Shown: positions 5,921 to 13,495 of the stretch, piece after piece | Position numbering within the stretch: position 1 is the stretch's first letter | How the letters are laid out: every line of letters begins with the position of its first letter | Notes under the pieces: model-generated | The model's input: only the letters and a program-made list of their open reading frames with translations | Databases searched by the model: none | What the model was told of the DNA's origin: nothing | Source of the DNA: Thermosulfurimonas sp. | Lineage (GTDB): Bacteria > Desulfobacterota > Thermodesulfobacteria > Thermodesulfobacteriales > Thermodesulfobacteriaceae | Direction: 5' to 3' | Assembly (NCBI GenBank): GCA_015487645.1 | Contig: WFPH01000078.1 | Location: 1 to 15,136 of the forward strand | DNA length: 15,136 bases | Translations under genes and position numbers: made by a program

Positions 5921-7414
5921 ATGGTATCGAAAGGGAGTTTGAACAAATTTAAGGGGCTGGCCCTCGGGATATTGATTTTCTGGATGTTTCTTTTCCGGGC
6001 TCCGGTGGGGGCCCAGGTAATAGTATTGCCGTTTGAGGATCTGAGCCGGAGTCTTAACGGTATAAACATAGAGATCGCCCGGGCGGTAGCGGATTATCTG
6101 GCCGAGGAGGGTTTTCAGGTCATCTATCCCGAGGAGGTGATTCCGGAGCTGGCGCGGCTCAGGGTGAAGAGCCCGGGCTGGATCGACCAGGTGGTGACCA
6201 GAGAGCTCCTGAAGCGTTTCAGGGCCAAATACATCCTCCTTGGAACCGTCCTTGAGATGGACAAGAAGGAACCCCTTCTGGGACTTTCGGTGCGTATCCT
6301 GGAGACAGACACCTTCCGGCTGGTGTGGGGGGGCACGGTTTCCTTTACCGGTAAGGACTGGCATCCCTTTCTGGGGTTGAAGCAAATCACTTTCGAGGAT
6401 TCCCTGCGCCAGAGCTGTGAGAGTCTTTTCGCCGGCCTTAAGGAGGAACTCGGAGTGCAGGCCGTTCCGCCTCCGGCGATAGCGGTGGATGAGATTCTGC
6501 TCCGCCCGCGAAGTGTGCGTGGAGAGGAGAAGGTGGAGTGTGCGGTGAGGTTGAGGATTTCCGGGCCACCTCCGGATAAGCTCGGTGTGGATCTGGGGAA
6601 GCGTTTTGTTCCGCTTTTCAAGCAGGGGCCGTATTATCTGGCCTTCTGGAAAGCCCCGAAGGAGGAAGGTCGATATCCGGTGAACCTGGTGATCAGGTGG
6701 GAAAAGGGTTGGCAGGTGGAAAAGAGGCTCTTCCTTGCCACCTATCGGGTGGACAATACCCCTCCGGCCATAGAGTTGCGTATTTATAAAGCGCGCAAGA
6801 CACCTGAGGCCCCGGCCTTTAAAAACTACGTGGAGCTCCGGCCTTTCCTGCGGAACCCCGATAAGGTGGTGCGGTGGATGATTCAGGTCTTTCCCGAAAA
6901 GGGCGACCGACCCATCATCAGCCAGAAAGGTATGGGAAATCTTCCTCCAAGATTTATTTGGCGGGGCACGGATGGCAGCGGGCGCAAACTTCCCGAGGGG
7001 ATCTACCGTGTGCGGCTCAAGGTCTGGGATGAGGCCGGAAACGAAGGCTGGAAGGAAAGTAAACTCATATATGTTAGCTCCCCGCCGGTGGCCAAGGTGA
7101 AGGCCGTAAAGGAGGGGGAGAAGCTCAAGGTTTCCTTTAAGGTCGGGCCTCATCCGGTACCCCTTCGGGGCTGGACGCTTGAGATAATGGATGAGAACGG
7201 GCGGCTACTCAAGGAATTGAAGGGAGAAGGTCCGATAGAGAAGGAGCTGGTCTTTGAAAATCTTCCTTCCGGATTGCGATACAGTTTCAGGGTCAGGGAT
7301 ATCCTTGGCAACAGGGTGGTTTTGCGCAACCGGCGGATCGTACCCTTGGTGATGCAGGCCAAAGAGGAAAAGAAAGAGAAGGTGAAGGCGGAGGAATGGG
7401 TTAGTGAGTTTTAA
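5921..7414 (+). CDS. Exported protein with CsgG-like N-terminal domain and Ig-like/FlgD-like C-terminal domains
   Basis: The product is 497 residues. The signal peptide is 1-31, ending APVGA before Gln32, with no lipobox. Domain 1 (32-178) repeats the CsgG/LpoB-like pattern: VIVLPFEDLSRS (33-44), GFQVIYPEEVIPELARL (64-80), LLKRFRAKYILLGTVLEM (96-113), then LSVRILETDTFRLVWGG (122-138). Residues about 185-275 and 276-385 look like beta-sandwich domains. The second ends in a FlgD-type Ig signature, WRGTDGSGRKLPEGIYRV (347-364) then VWDEAGNEGW (368-377). A last beta domain (about 386-475) precedes a Lys/Glu-rich tail (480-492). The final bases overlap the next gene by 11. A CsgG-like head fused to Ig-like domains suggests a periplasmic or surface scaffold, but I do not recognise a characterised homologue. 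Function in cytochrome export or assembly is a guess from the neighbours. Confidence 0.75.
   Translation: MVSKGSLNKFKGLALGILIFWMFLFRAPVGAQVIVLPFEDLSRSLNGINIEIARAVADYLAEEGFQVIYPEEVIPELARLRVKSPGWIDQVVTRELLKRFRAKYILLGTVLEMDKKEPLLGLSVRILETDTFRLVWGGTVSFTGKDWHPFLGLKQITFEDSLRQSCESLFAGLKEELGVQAVPPPAIAVDEILLRPRSVRGEEKVECAVRLRISGPPPDKLGVDLGKRFVPLFKQGPYYLAFWKAPKEEGRYPVNLVIRWEKGWQVEKRLFLATYRVDNTPPAIELRIYKARKTPEAPAFKNYVELRPFLRNPDKVVRWMIQVFPEKGDRPIISQKGMGNLPPRFIWRGTDGSGRKLPEGIYRVRLKVWDEAGNEGWKESKLIYVSSPPVAKVKAVKEGEKLKVSFKVGPHPVPLRGWTLEIMDENGRLLKELKGEGPIEKELVFENLPSGLRYSFRVRDILGNRVVLRNRRIVPLVMQAKEEKKEKVKAEEWVSEF
7390..7396 (+). promoter_or_regulatory. Ribosome binding site supporting the GTG start at 7404
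   Basis: GGAGGAA is seven bases before GTG 7404, inside the end of the preceding gene. It supports the overlapping non-ATG start, which yields a complete lipoprotein signal. Confidence 0.65.
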
Positions 7415-7979
7415 ATGGCTGACCGGGGTGGTTCTTCTTATGTGCGTTTCTTGTTCCGGCGGTGGGCCGGAGTTAAGGATTGCTGTTAACCGTGAGCCCG
7501 GTATCTGTAAGGTGGCAGTCCTTCCTTTCATCAACCAGACGGATCGTGAGGGTGTGGGAGAGATGCTCACCAGGGTGGTGATAAGTGAGATGGTGAAGTC
7601 CGGTCTCGAGGTGGCGGAGGAAGGAGCCATCAAAAAGTTCCTTGAACGGGAGAGATGTGCCCCGGGGCGATGTGCTCCGGCCACTCTGGTTAAAAAGATG
7701 GGGCAGGAGTTCGGGGTAAAGGCGGTTGTAGGCGGGGTGGTGACAGAGGCCCGGCAGGTAGGGGATCAGGTTAAGCTGGGATTCTTTTTCTGGGTAAAGG
7801 ATACCCGTGACGGGCATTTCATGTGGGGTACTTATTATGTCCGGGAGGGGGAGGACTATCGTAAGGTCTTTCACTTCGGAAAAATCTCTTCCATAAGCGG
7901 GCTGGCCCGTAAGATGGTGGAAGAGATTGTGGAAACCTCTATGGAAAGGAGTTTGTTCCGATGTCGCGTATCATCTTAA
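7404..7979 (+). CDS. Second CsgG/LpoB-like lipoprotein
   Basis: The product is 191 residues from GTG. The signal peptide ends LLMCVSC; Cys17 is the likely lipid-modified residue, with Cys at -3 in place of the usual Leu, and Cys14 is the less likely alternative. The mature protein carries CKVAVLPFINQTDREGVGEM (35-54), the family's opening strand and turn, then a helix, SGLEVAEEGAIKKFL (66-80), and KKMGQEFGVKAVVGGVVTEA (97-116). A Cys85-x4-Cys90 pair sits where relatives of this fold often carry two Cys just before the 'lGv..vv.G.v' segment. It overlaps the preceding gene by 11 bases and the parvulin gene by 19. It differs clearly from the 5340 lipoprotein in sequence, so the pair are distant relatives and not a recent duplicate. 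Its function is unknown; a partner in the same envelope assembly is plausible. Confidence 0.78.
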   Translation: MSFKWLTGVVLLMCVSCSGGGPELRIAVNREPGICKVAVLPFINQTDREGVGEMLTRVVISEMVKSGLEVAEEGAIKKFLERERCAPGRCAPATLVKKMGQEFGVKAVVGGVVTEARQVGDQVKLGFFFWVKDTRDGHFMWGTYYVREGEDYRKVFHFGKISSISGLARKMVEEIVETSMERSLFRCRVSS

Positions 7980-9568
7980 CCATACTCTCTTTAGTCTGGT
8001 TTATTTGGTATCCTTTAACTGTCCGAGCCTTTTTAGGGTTTGGTAAAACATACCTGGTCAAAATAAACGGTAAAGTTTATACCCCCGAAGACTTCAAAAA
8101 ATGGTGGCAATTCTGGCGGGACAAGAATACCCCTTTTCCCGATAGCCCTGAGCCCTTTATCGAATGGAATCTTCTGGCCGACGAGGCCGAGGCCATGGAT
8201 CTTGAGGATTCCCCTTCTTATCGGAGAAAACTTGAGGTTTTTCTCAAGGTGAGGGCGCTTCTACTTTTGCGGAATGAAGAGGTGGATCAGAAGATCAAAG
8301 TTACACGCGAAGATCTTTGGGCTCTCTATCAGAAGGAATTTGTGCCGAGAGTCAAATTGCGGGTTCTTTTTTCCAGAGACGAATCCCAGGTGAAGGCCTG
8401 GTTGAAGGAAGCCCGGGAGAAGGGATGCGACGAAGTCTTTAAGAAAGTCTCGGAGAAAAACAAGAAGGATATGGGCTTCAGGCGTCCCAGGCAGATTTCT
8501 CCTTCCGTCCGCCCCGAGATTGTGAAGGCTTCTCCTGGAGATGTTCTGGGGCCTTTTCATGAACGTGGACGGTACTTAATGATCTGTGTGCTTGACAAAG
8601 TGGGGCCTACCCCCGGCGATTTTAAGGCTCTTATACCGGATTTAGGTGAAGTTTTGAGGAAAAAGGAGGAGGCCAGGCTTACCGCGGAACTGATAGAAAG
8701 ATTGAAAAAAAAGTACGGAGTGAAAGTGGACTGGGAACTGGCGAGGAAGGTAGGTGTGGAGGGAGAACTCCCAGAAGAGCTCAGGGATAAGCCGGTGGTG
8801 ACCATAGGTGAAATGAAGCTTACAGCCGAGAGATTTCAGAATTTTCTTAAACGGGACATGCGGGTTCGATATCCGGAAAAGAAAAAGCTTTCGGAAGAGG
8901 AACTGGAGAAGCTTCGCAAGATGGTGATCTCCAATGTCCTTGCCCAGACCCTTACCGAAATGGAGGCCCTGAATCGTCATTATGAAAGGCGTGAGCCCTT
9001 GAAGTCCCTTTGGGAGTTTTACAAGCGCCAGATGCTGGTGCGGGAGCTTGAAAACCAGGTTATCTGGCCTCAGGTGAAGGTTACGGATGAGGAGGTGCGG
9101 GAGTATTACGAGGAACACAAAGAGGACTATTTACGTCCGGGCAAGGTGGTGATTGCGGTTATAGAAAGCGAGGACGAAAAGCTTATGCGGGAGGTATATC
9201 GGCGTTTACGATCAGGGGAGGATTTTTTCGAGGTAGCCAAGGCGGTTCACTTTCATGGTGTTCACCCCGAGCGTTATCGTGTGGATCAGCTGAAGCCGGA
9301 GATGAGGAGGGTACTGGAGTCGCTTGAGCCCGGAGAGGTCTCCGGGCTTTTCAAGATAGGCAACTTCTATGTTTTGGTGAAGCTCATAGAGCGCATTCCT
9401 CCTTCACCGCACCCCTTCGAGATGGTTAAGGAGAGCATAAGAGAAATGTTGAAGAGACAAAAATTTGAGAGGCTTAGGCGGGAGTATGTGGAGAGACTTA
9501 AGGCCCGATCCAAGATTCAGGTAAACGAGAAAGCATGGCACAAACTGGTAAAGGAGCTTGCGGCATGA
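7961..9568 (+). CDS. Exported SurA/PpiC-like parvulin protein with duplicated architecture
   Basis: The product is 535 residues. AAAGGAG (7945-7951) is nine bases before ATG 7961. The signal peptide is about 1-23 (ending LTVRA). Two similar units follow. Each opens with a short 'G-x-x-x-T-x-E-x-F' segment (GKVYTPEDFKKW at 37-48; GEMKLTAERFQNF at 283-295), then helices, then a parvulin-like domain at about 131-214 and 394-478. Each parvulin ends with the typical 'SPGDVLGPF...GRYLMICVLDK' or 'EPGEVSGLFKIGNFYVLVKLIE' strand pair. The canonical active-site segments between these ends are hard to recognise, especially in domain 1, so chaperone activity without isomerisation is possible. PpiC/SurA-like proteins are frequent companions of multiheme cytochrome genes in Geobacter. 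The likely job is folding or escorting the cytochromes or the barrel through the periplasm. The stop overlaps the next ATG as ATGA. Confidence 0.82.
   Translation: MSRIILTILSLVWFIWYPLTVRAFLGFGKTYLVKINGKVYTPEDFKKWWQFWRDKNTPFPDSPEPFIEWNLLADEAEAMDLEDSPSYRRKLEVFLKVRALLLLRNEEVDQKIKVTREDLWALYQKEFVPRVKLRVLFSRDESQVKAWLKEAREKGCDEVFKKVSEKNKKDMGFRRPRQISPSVRPEIVKASPGDVLGPFHERGRYLMICVLDKVGPTPGDFKALIPDLGEVLRKKEEARLTAELIERLKKKYGVKVDWELARKVGVEGELPEELRDKPVVTIGEMKLTAERFQNFLKRDMRVRYPEKKKLSEEELEKLRKMVISNVLAQTLTEMEALNRHYERREPLKSLWEFYKRQMLVRELENQVIWPQVKVTDEEVREYYEEHKEDYLRPGKVVIAVIESEDEKLMREVYRRLRSGEDFFEVAKAVHFHGVHPERYRVDQLKPEMRRVLESLEPGEVSGLFKIGNFYVLVKLIERIPPSPHPFEMVKESIREMLKRQKFERLRREYVERLKARSKIQVNEKAWHKLVKELAA
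9550..9556 (+). promoter_or_regulatory. Ribosome binding site deciding the start at 9565
   Basis: AAAGGAG is eight bases ahead of ATG 9565. The in-frame ATG at 9535 lacks such a site and would bury the lipoprotein signal behind ten extra residues. Confidence 0.75.
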
Positions 9569-11484
9569 GGTGGACGGTTTGCCTGGTGGTAGTTTTGCTG
9601 TTTTTGGTATCCTGTGGACCCACTACAGTTCAGGAAGGCCGGAAGGCAAGAAAGACCTGTAAGGACTGTCATCCCGAGATGGTGGCCAGGGTGCAGCAGG
9701 AGGGGCCGGTGCTCCATGCCCCGGTGGCGAAGGGAGAGTGTTACGGGTGTCACAGACCTCACGGGATCATTGGAGGGGCCTTCCTCAAGGCCGACCCTCC
9801 GGTTCTGTGTCTTCGGTGCCATCAGGATCTGGGGCGCAAGTTTCAGAAAGGGACCCTTCACAAGCCGGTCAGGGACGGAAAGTGTAAGGAGTGTCACGGA
9901 ATTCATGCTGCGGCCAAAGCCAAACTTCTCAAGGGTGGGGTGGACGATCTGTGTCTGGGATGCCATAAAGAAGTCGTTGGCGGAAAGAATCGCCATCAGG
10001 CCCTTCAAGAAGGGTGTTTGAGGTGTCATGCCCCGCACGTTTCGGAGGTAAGCGGTCTGCTTAAGGCCAAACCTGCGAGCCTGTGTCTGGAGTGTCATAA
10101 ATCTGAAGACCTGAGGAAAGTTCATGGGGCCGGGGTAAAGTCCGACTGTGTCTCCTGTCATAATCCTCATTCCTCCGATAAACCCCATCTTTTCAGGACT
10201 TCTCTTCATGAACCGGTGGAGGGAAAGGAGTGTGCCAGTTGCCATCTAATGCAGGGGGAGGATCCGCTAAGGCTGGTTAAGTCCGTTCCGGAGCTGTGTT
10301 TCGGGTGTCATGAGAAGGAGGAGGGCCGGAAGGCACATCCTCCTTATAGAGAAGGAGACTGTCTGGACTGTCACGATCCTCATGGTAGCAAATTTGCTCC
10401 GATGCTTGAGGCCTCTCAGCAGAAGCTCTGTGTTTCCTGCCACAGTTATTTCCTGGAAAGGGGAAAGACCAGGCATACGGAGGCCAGAGAGGTCCATGGG
10501 GCGGTGAAGCAGGGGTTGTGTCTGGGGTGTCACAGTCCGCATGTTTCGGATGAGAAGGGGTTGCTCCGAACTACCCGGGATAAACTCTGCGTGGATTGTC
10601 ATAAAGCCAAGTTTTCCGGGCGGGTGAAACACCAGCCGGCCTCCCGTGGGGAGTGTCTGGGATGTCATGCCCCGCATGAATCCCTGCGTCCGGCCCTGCT
10701 TATTGATCGAGAGGAAAAACTTTGCTTCAGGTGTCATTCTCGGGTAAGAGAGGAAAAGAGTTCTTTCAGTGTGCATACGCCTTTTGCTCAGGGGCAATGT
10801 TCCAGGTGTCACGAGGTTCATGCGGGTTCCGTGCCGGGTCTCATGAGACAGGCCTGGGATCGCCTTTGCGAAAAGTGTCATGAGGCCTGGTTCAAGAAGG
10901 AGTATAAGCGGGTTCACCTTCCGGTGGCGGAGAAGAAGTGTGGTCTCTGTCACAGACCTCACGCTTCGGACTATGCCTTTCAGGCTCCGAAACCCATCCA
11001 CGAGGTATGTTACGGATGTCACGGGAAGCTCAAGGAGCAGGTAAGAAGCCTCCCCTATATCCATTCTCCGGTGGAGAAAGGAAATTGCCGGGAATGCCAT
11101 TCTCCTCATGGAGGGGATCGGGAAGCGTATTTGCGGCGTGATCCTCAGAAGATCTGTCTGTCCTGCCACGATAAAGTGAGCCAGTTCTGGAAGGAGGGGG
11201 TGGCTCACCCTCCGGCCGAAGAAGATTGTTCCCATTGTCACCGGCCCCACGCTTCGCCCTATCCTTTTCTTGCGGATCTTTCTCCCGGGCAACTCTGTTT
11301 CAAGTGTCACGAAGAAGGCGAAGTGTTGGCCGAAAGTCACGGCGGTATAGTGCCTTCGGGAAAGATGTGTACCACCTGCCATGATCCTCATGGAGGAGCG
11401 GACGAACGGCAATTGTGGTCCGGTTCTTCGCATCAACCGTTTGAGGAAGGCAATTGCGAGCCCTGCCACAGGAGGAAGAAATGA
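9565..11484 (+). CDS. 26-heme cytochrome c lipoprotein (doubled-CXXCH family), probably surface-exposed
   Basis: The product is 639 residues. The signal peptide MRWTVCLVVVLLFLVSC ends in a canonical lipobox, with lipidated Cys17 followed by Gly, so outer-membrane sorting is allowed. The rest is 26 CXXCH motifs arranged as about 13 pairs. Each pair has a first heme, usually 'GxCxxCHxPH', a short linker often containing 'LL', then 'LCxxCH'. This is the doubled-CXXCH (Paired_CXXCH) arrangement; the PH and HxP histidines can serve as distal ligands. There is one heme per 24-25 residues, with no other domain. The start overlaps the parvulin stop, and the stop overlaps the next cytochrome start as ATGA. 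A lipidated wire of this size fits a terminal surface reductase or a bridge from the barrel to extracellular partners. The cell face is inferred, not visible. Confidence 0.92.
   Translation: MRWTVCLVVVLLFLVSCGPTTVQEGRKARKTCKDCHPEMVARVQQEGPVLHAPVAKGECYGCHRPHGIIGGAFLKADPPVLCLRCHQDLGRKFQKGTLHKPVRDGKCKECHGIHAAAKAKLLKGGVDDLCLGCHKEVVGGKNRHQALQEGCLRCHAPHVSEVSGLLKAKPASLCLECHKSEDLRKVHGAGVKSDCVSCHNPHSSDKPHLFRTSLHEPVEGKECASCHLMQGEDPLRLVKSVPELCFGCHEKEEGRKAHPPYREGDCLDCHDPHGSKFAPMLEASQQKLCVSCHSYFLERGKTRHTEAREVHGAVKQGLCLGCHSPHVSDEKGLLRTTRDKLCVDCHKAKFSGRVKHQPASRGECLGCHAPHESLRPALLIDREEKLCFRCHSRVREEKSSFSVHTPFAQGQCSRCHEVHAGSVPGLMRQAWDRLCEKCHEAWFKKEYKRVHLPVAEKKCGLCHRPHASDYAFQAPKPIHEVCYGCHGKLKEQVRSLPYIHSPVEKGNCRECHSPHGGDREAYLRRDPQKICLSCHDKVSQFWKEGVAHPPAEEDCSHCHRPHASPYPFLADLSPGQLCFKCHEEGEVLAESHGGIVPSGKMCTTCHDPHGGADERQLWSGSSHQPFEEGNCEPCHRRKK
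9658..11469 (+). repeat. About 13 doubled-CXXCH protein repeats
   Basis: The coding repeat covers the 26 heme motifs from CKDCH to CEPCH. The unit is roughly 45-50 residues: 'G-x-C-x2-CH-x-PH', a linker, and 'LC-x2-CH'. Individual units differ enough that the DNA is only locally repetitive, for example around TGTCATGCCCCGCA. This indicates old internal duplication under selection for heme geometry. Confidence 0.8.
11470..11475 (+). promoter_or_regulatory. Ribosome binding site deciding the start at 11481
   Basis: AGGAGG ends five bases before ATG 11481, inside the last codons of the 26-heme gene. The upstream in-frame start at 11454 would put nine extra residues, taken from the overlapping end of that gene, ahead of the signal peptide. 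Confidence 0.75.
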
Positions 11485-12647
11485 GGAGGGGGGTGTTCTT
11501 TTTATGCTTCTGGTTGATCTGGTCGGTATCAGTCTGGGCGGCTTCAAGCTGTTTTACTCAGGGATGCCATACTAGAGAGGCCTTTCGGGGCCGGGTGGAG
11601 CACGGGCCGGTGAAGGGGGCCCGGTGCGAGAAGTGTCATCTTCCGCATGTTTCGAGGTATTCGCATCTCCTGAGGGCTGAAATACCCAATCTCTGTTTTG
11701 AGTGCCATAAGGATTTCAAGAAGAAGTTGAAATTGGCCTCCTGGGTGCACTTGCCGGTAAAAAGAGGGGCCTGTGGTCGATGCCATAGACCCCATGCCGG
11801 TCCCAAGGGGCTTCTTGCCTCAGAAGGGGCCAGGCTGTGTTTTAATTGTCATCAGGGAATCAAAAAGGCTTCCTATCGTGTATTACACGCCCCCTTTCGC
11901 AAGGGCCAGTGTTTGGCCTGCCATCAGGCCCATTTTGGGGAGACTCGTTCGCTGGTAAAGGGAGGAACTCAGGTATGTTTTGCCTGCCATAAAAAAAGGA
12001 AAACGGTGGCCAGACATGGAGATTATGCCGATGAGAATATGAACTGTTTGACCTGTCACAATCCCCATGGAAGTAATCGGCCACACCTGGTCCGCAATTT
12101 TCTGCACTCACCCTACGAGGAGGAGGCCTGTGACGAGTGTCATGGAGGGGAAAACACCGGGGCGGATATGTGTCTGGCCTGTCACGATGACAAGAGGGAG
12201 GAATTCCTAAGGGTGCATACCCACTACATGCGGTCTGGGAAGCGTCCCTTCTGTGTGAATTGTCATTCTCCGCATGCTTCAGACGAGAAATCCCTCCTTC
12301 GAGCCTCTCCGGACTGGCTTTGCATTCGGTGTCATCCCGAGGCCCTGGTTCAAAAGAGAGAAAGCCTTCATATTCATCCGGCCTGGGAGAAGTGCCTCGA
12401 TTGTCACGAGGGCCATGGCTCACGTTTTGCCGGGATGCTTAAGGGGGATGCGAATGCCGTGTGCGTGAGATGTCACAAGACGCAGGGCAAGTTCACCCAT
12501 CCCATCGGGGAGAAGGTGAAGGATCCGCGAAACGGCCAGACCCTCACCTGCGTCACCTGTCATGACCCCATGGGTACGCCATTTAAATATGAACTGAGAC
12601 TTAGCGGGGAGGCCTCTCTATGTCTAGAGTGTCACAAGGGTTACTGA
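11481..12647 (+). CDS. Exported 16-heme cytochrome c (doubled-CXXCH family)
   Basis: The product is 388 residues. The signal peptide is about 1-20 (ending VSVWA) with no lipobox, so the protein should be soluble or held by partners. The first heme site, directly after the signal peptide, is CFTQGCH, a CX4CH site of the kind known in cytochromes c3. Fifteen CXXCH motifs follow: CEKCH, CFECH, CGRCH, CFNCH, CLACH, CFACH, CLTCH, CDECH, CLACH, CVNCH, CIRCH, CLDCH, CVRCH, CVTCH and CLECH. The paired layout and phrases such as CHSPHASDEKSLLR and CLDCHEGHGSRFAGML closely echo CHSPHVSDEKGLLR and CLDCHDPHGSKFAPML in the 26-heme neighbour, so the two share ancestry. ATGA overlap with that gene suggests coupled translation and matched amounts. 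It may dock to the 26-heme lipoprotein or work on the periplasmic side; the sequence does not decide which. Confidence 0.9.
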   Translation: MRRGVFFLCFWLIWSVSVWAASSCFTQGCHTREAFRGRVEHGPVKGARCEKCHLPHVSRYSHLLRAEIPNLCFECHKDFKKKLKLASWVHLPVKRGACGRCHRPHAGPKGLLASEGARLCFNCHQGIKKASYRVLHAPFRKGQCLACHQAHFGETRSLVKGGTQVCFACHKKRKTVARHGDYADENMNCLTCHNPHGSNRPHLVRNFLHSPYEEEACDECHGGENTGADMCLACHDDKREEFLRVHTHYMRSGKRPFCVNCHSPHASDEKSLLRASPDWLCIRCHPEALVQKRESLHIHPAWEKCLDCHEGHGSRFAGMLKGDANAVCVRCHKTQGKFTHPIGEKVKDPRNGQTLTCVTCHDPMGTPFKYELRLSGEASLCLECHKGY

Positions 12648-13495
12648 TACTTCTGATCCTGGGGTTGCTGGTTGGGAAGGCTCAGGCCTGGAAGCGCGTG
12701 CTTTCGATGGATGTCGGGCCCGAGGGTTCCCATTTATACCATCCCATGAGTGCCACCTGGGAGAAAGGGCGTTTTTATGTGGTCGATACCGGAAATCGCC
12801 GGCTCATCTCCTACGATGCTCAAGGCAAACCCCTTAAGGCTGTAAATCCCGGGAAACGACTCAAGTCCCCCCTGGATCTTGATTTCGGCCCGAAGGGGCA
12901 CCTGTGGGTGGTGGAAAGGAGTGAGAATGCCCTTTTAGAAATAGATCTTGCCACCAAAACTATCCGGGTGCACCGGCTGTATTATCGCGGGAAAGAGCTT
13001 TTTCCGGAACGCATAGTCTGGAGGAAAGACAAACTGTATGTGCTTGATCGTGAGAGCGGAGGGGTAGCCTTTGTACGCCTTAAAGGAAAAGAACTTGAGG
13101 TGGAGAGGATATGGGTGCCCGAGGAGCGTCCTTTTATCGGATTTCTGGATTTCAAAGTTAAGAATGACGGTATCTGGGCCCTAGAGAAGACCACCCACCG
13201 GATTTTTTATCTCTCCTGGGATGGTCGGGAGGAGACCTGGAGGCCTGCAGAGGGGCTGGTTTATCCGGTCTCCCTCGAGGTGGCCGGAGGGCGGATTTAT
13301 GTTCTTGATCGGTATTTGCGCAAGATTTTCGTTTTTACGTTGAAAAATCCTCCCAAAATGCTATTTTCTTTCGTAGGGAAGGGATGGAGGCCTGGCCAGT
13401 TGTATCTTCCGCGAGAATTGGAGCTCACTCCGAAAGGCCTGCTGGTGGTGGATGAGGGGAACGGTCGAGTGGAGGTCTGGACCGGAGGTCTTTAG
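12620..13495 (+). CDS. Second exported NHL-type beta-propeller protein
   Basis: The product is 291 residues. GGGGAGG (12606-12612) lies seven bases before ATG 12620, inside the 16-heme gene, which it overlaps by 28 bases. The signal peptide is 1-23 (ending GKAQA). Blades are recognisable from repeated 'G-x-F/I/L-Y/W-V-x-D/E' strands: KGRFYVVDTGNRRLISYD, KGHLWVVERSENALLEID, KDKLYVLDRESGGVAFV, GGRIYVLDRYLRKIFVF and KGLLVVDEGNGRVEVW. About six blades fit the length. The FVGKGWRPGQLYLPREL phrase near the end parallels GRGWAPGWFNYPTDI in the first propeller, so the two are distant relatives. It has no heme site. Its stop shares one base with the GTG of the filament-type cytochrome gene. A role as partner or assembly factor for that cytochrome is suggested only by this coupling. 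Confidence 0.85.
   Translation: MSRVSQGLLILLILGLLVGKAQAWKRVLSMDVGPEGSHLYHPMSATWEKGRFYVVDTGNRRLISYDAQGKPLKAVNPGKRLKSPLDLDFGPKGHLWVVERSENALLEIDLATKTIRVHRLYYRGKELFPERIVWRKDKLYVLDRESGGVAFVRLKGKELEVERIWVPEERPFIGFLDFKVKNDGIWALEKTTHRIFYLSWDGREETWRPAEGLVYPVSLEVAGGRIYVLDRYLRKIFVFTLKNPPKMLFSFVGKGWRPGQLYLPRELELTPKGLLVVDEGNGRVEVWTGGL
13484..13488 (+). promoter_or_regulatory. Ribosome binding site supporting the GTG start at 13495
   Basis: GGAGG is six bases before GTG 13495, inside the end of the second NHL gene. It supports the GTG start, which begins a complete signal peptide and shares its first base with the TAG of the preceding gene. Confidence 0.7.

Noticed and set aside
5906..7153. 415-residue minus-strand frame opposite the CsgG/Ig-like gene
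   Set aside because: The plus-strand gene has a signal peptide, a CsgG-like domain and operon spacing; the minus frame has none of these.
9658..11469. Regularly spaced repeats that might suggest a CRISPR array or tandem DNA repeat
   Set aside because: The repeats are codon-level heme motifs in one open frame, variable in sequence and spacing, with no constant DNA repeat and spacer pattern.
10267..11547. 426-residue minus-strand frame opposite the 26-heme gene
   Set aside because: It is an antisense image of the CXXCH repeats, with Met/Thr-rich monotony and no independent support.
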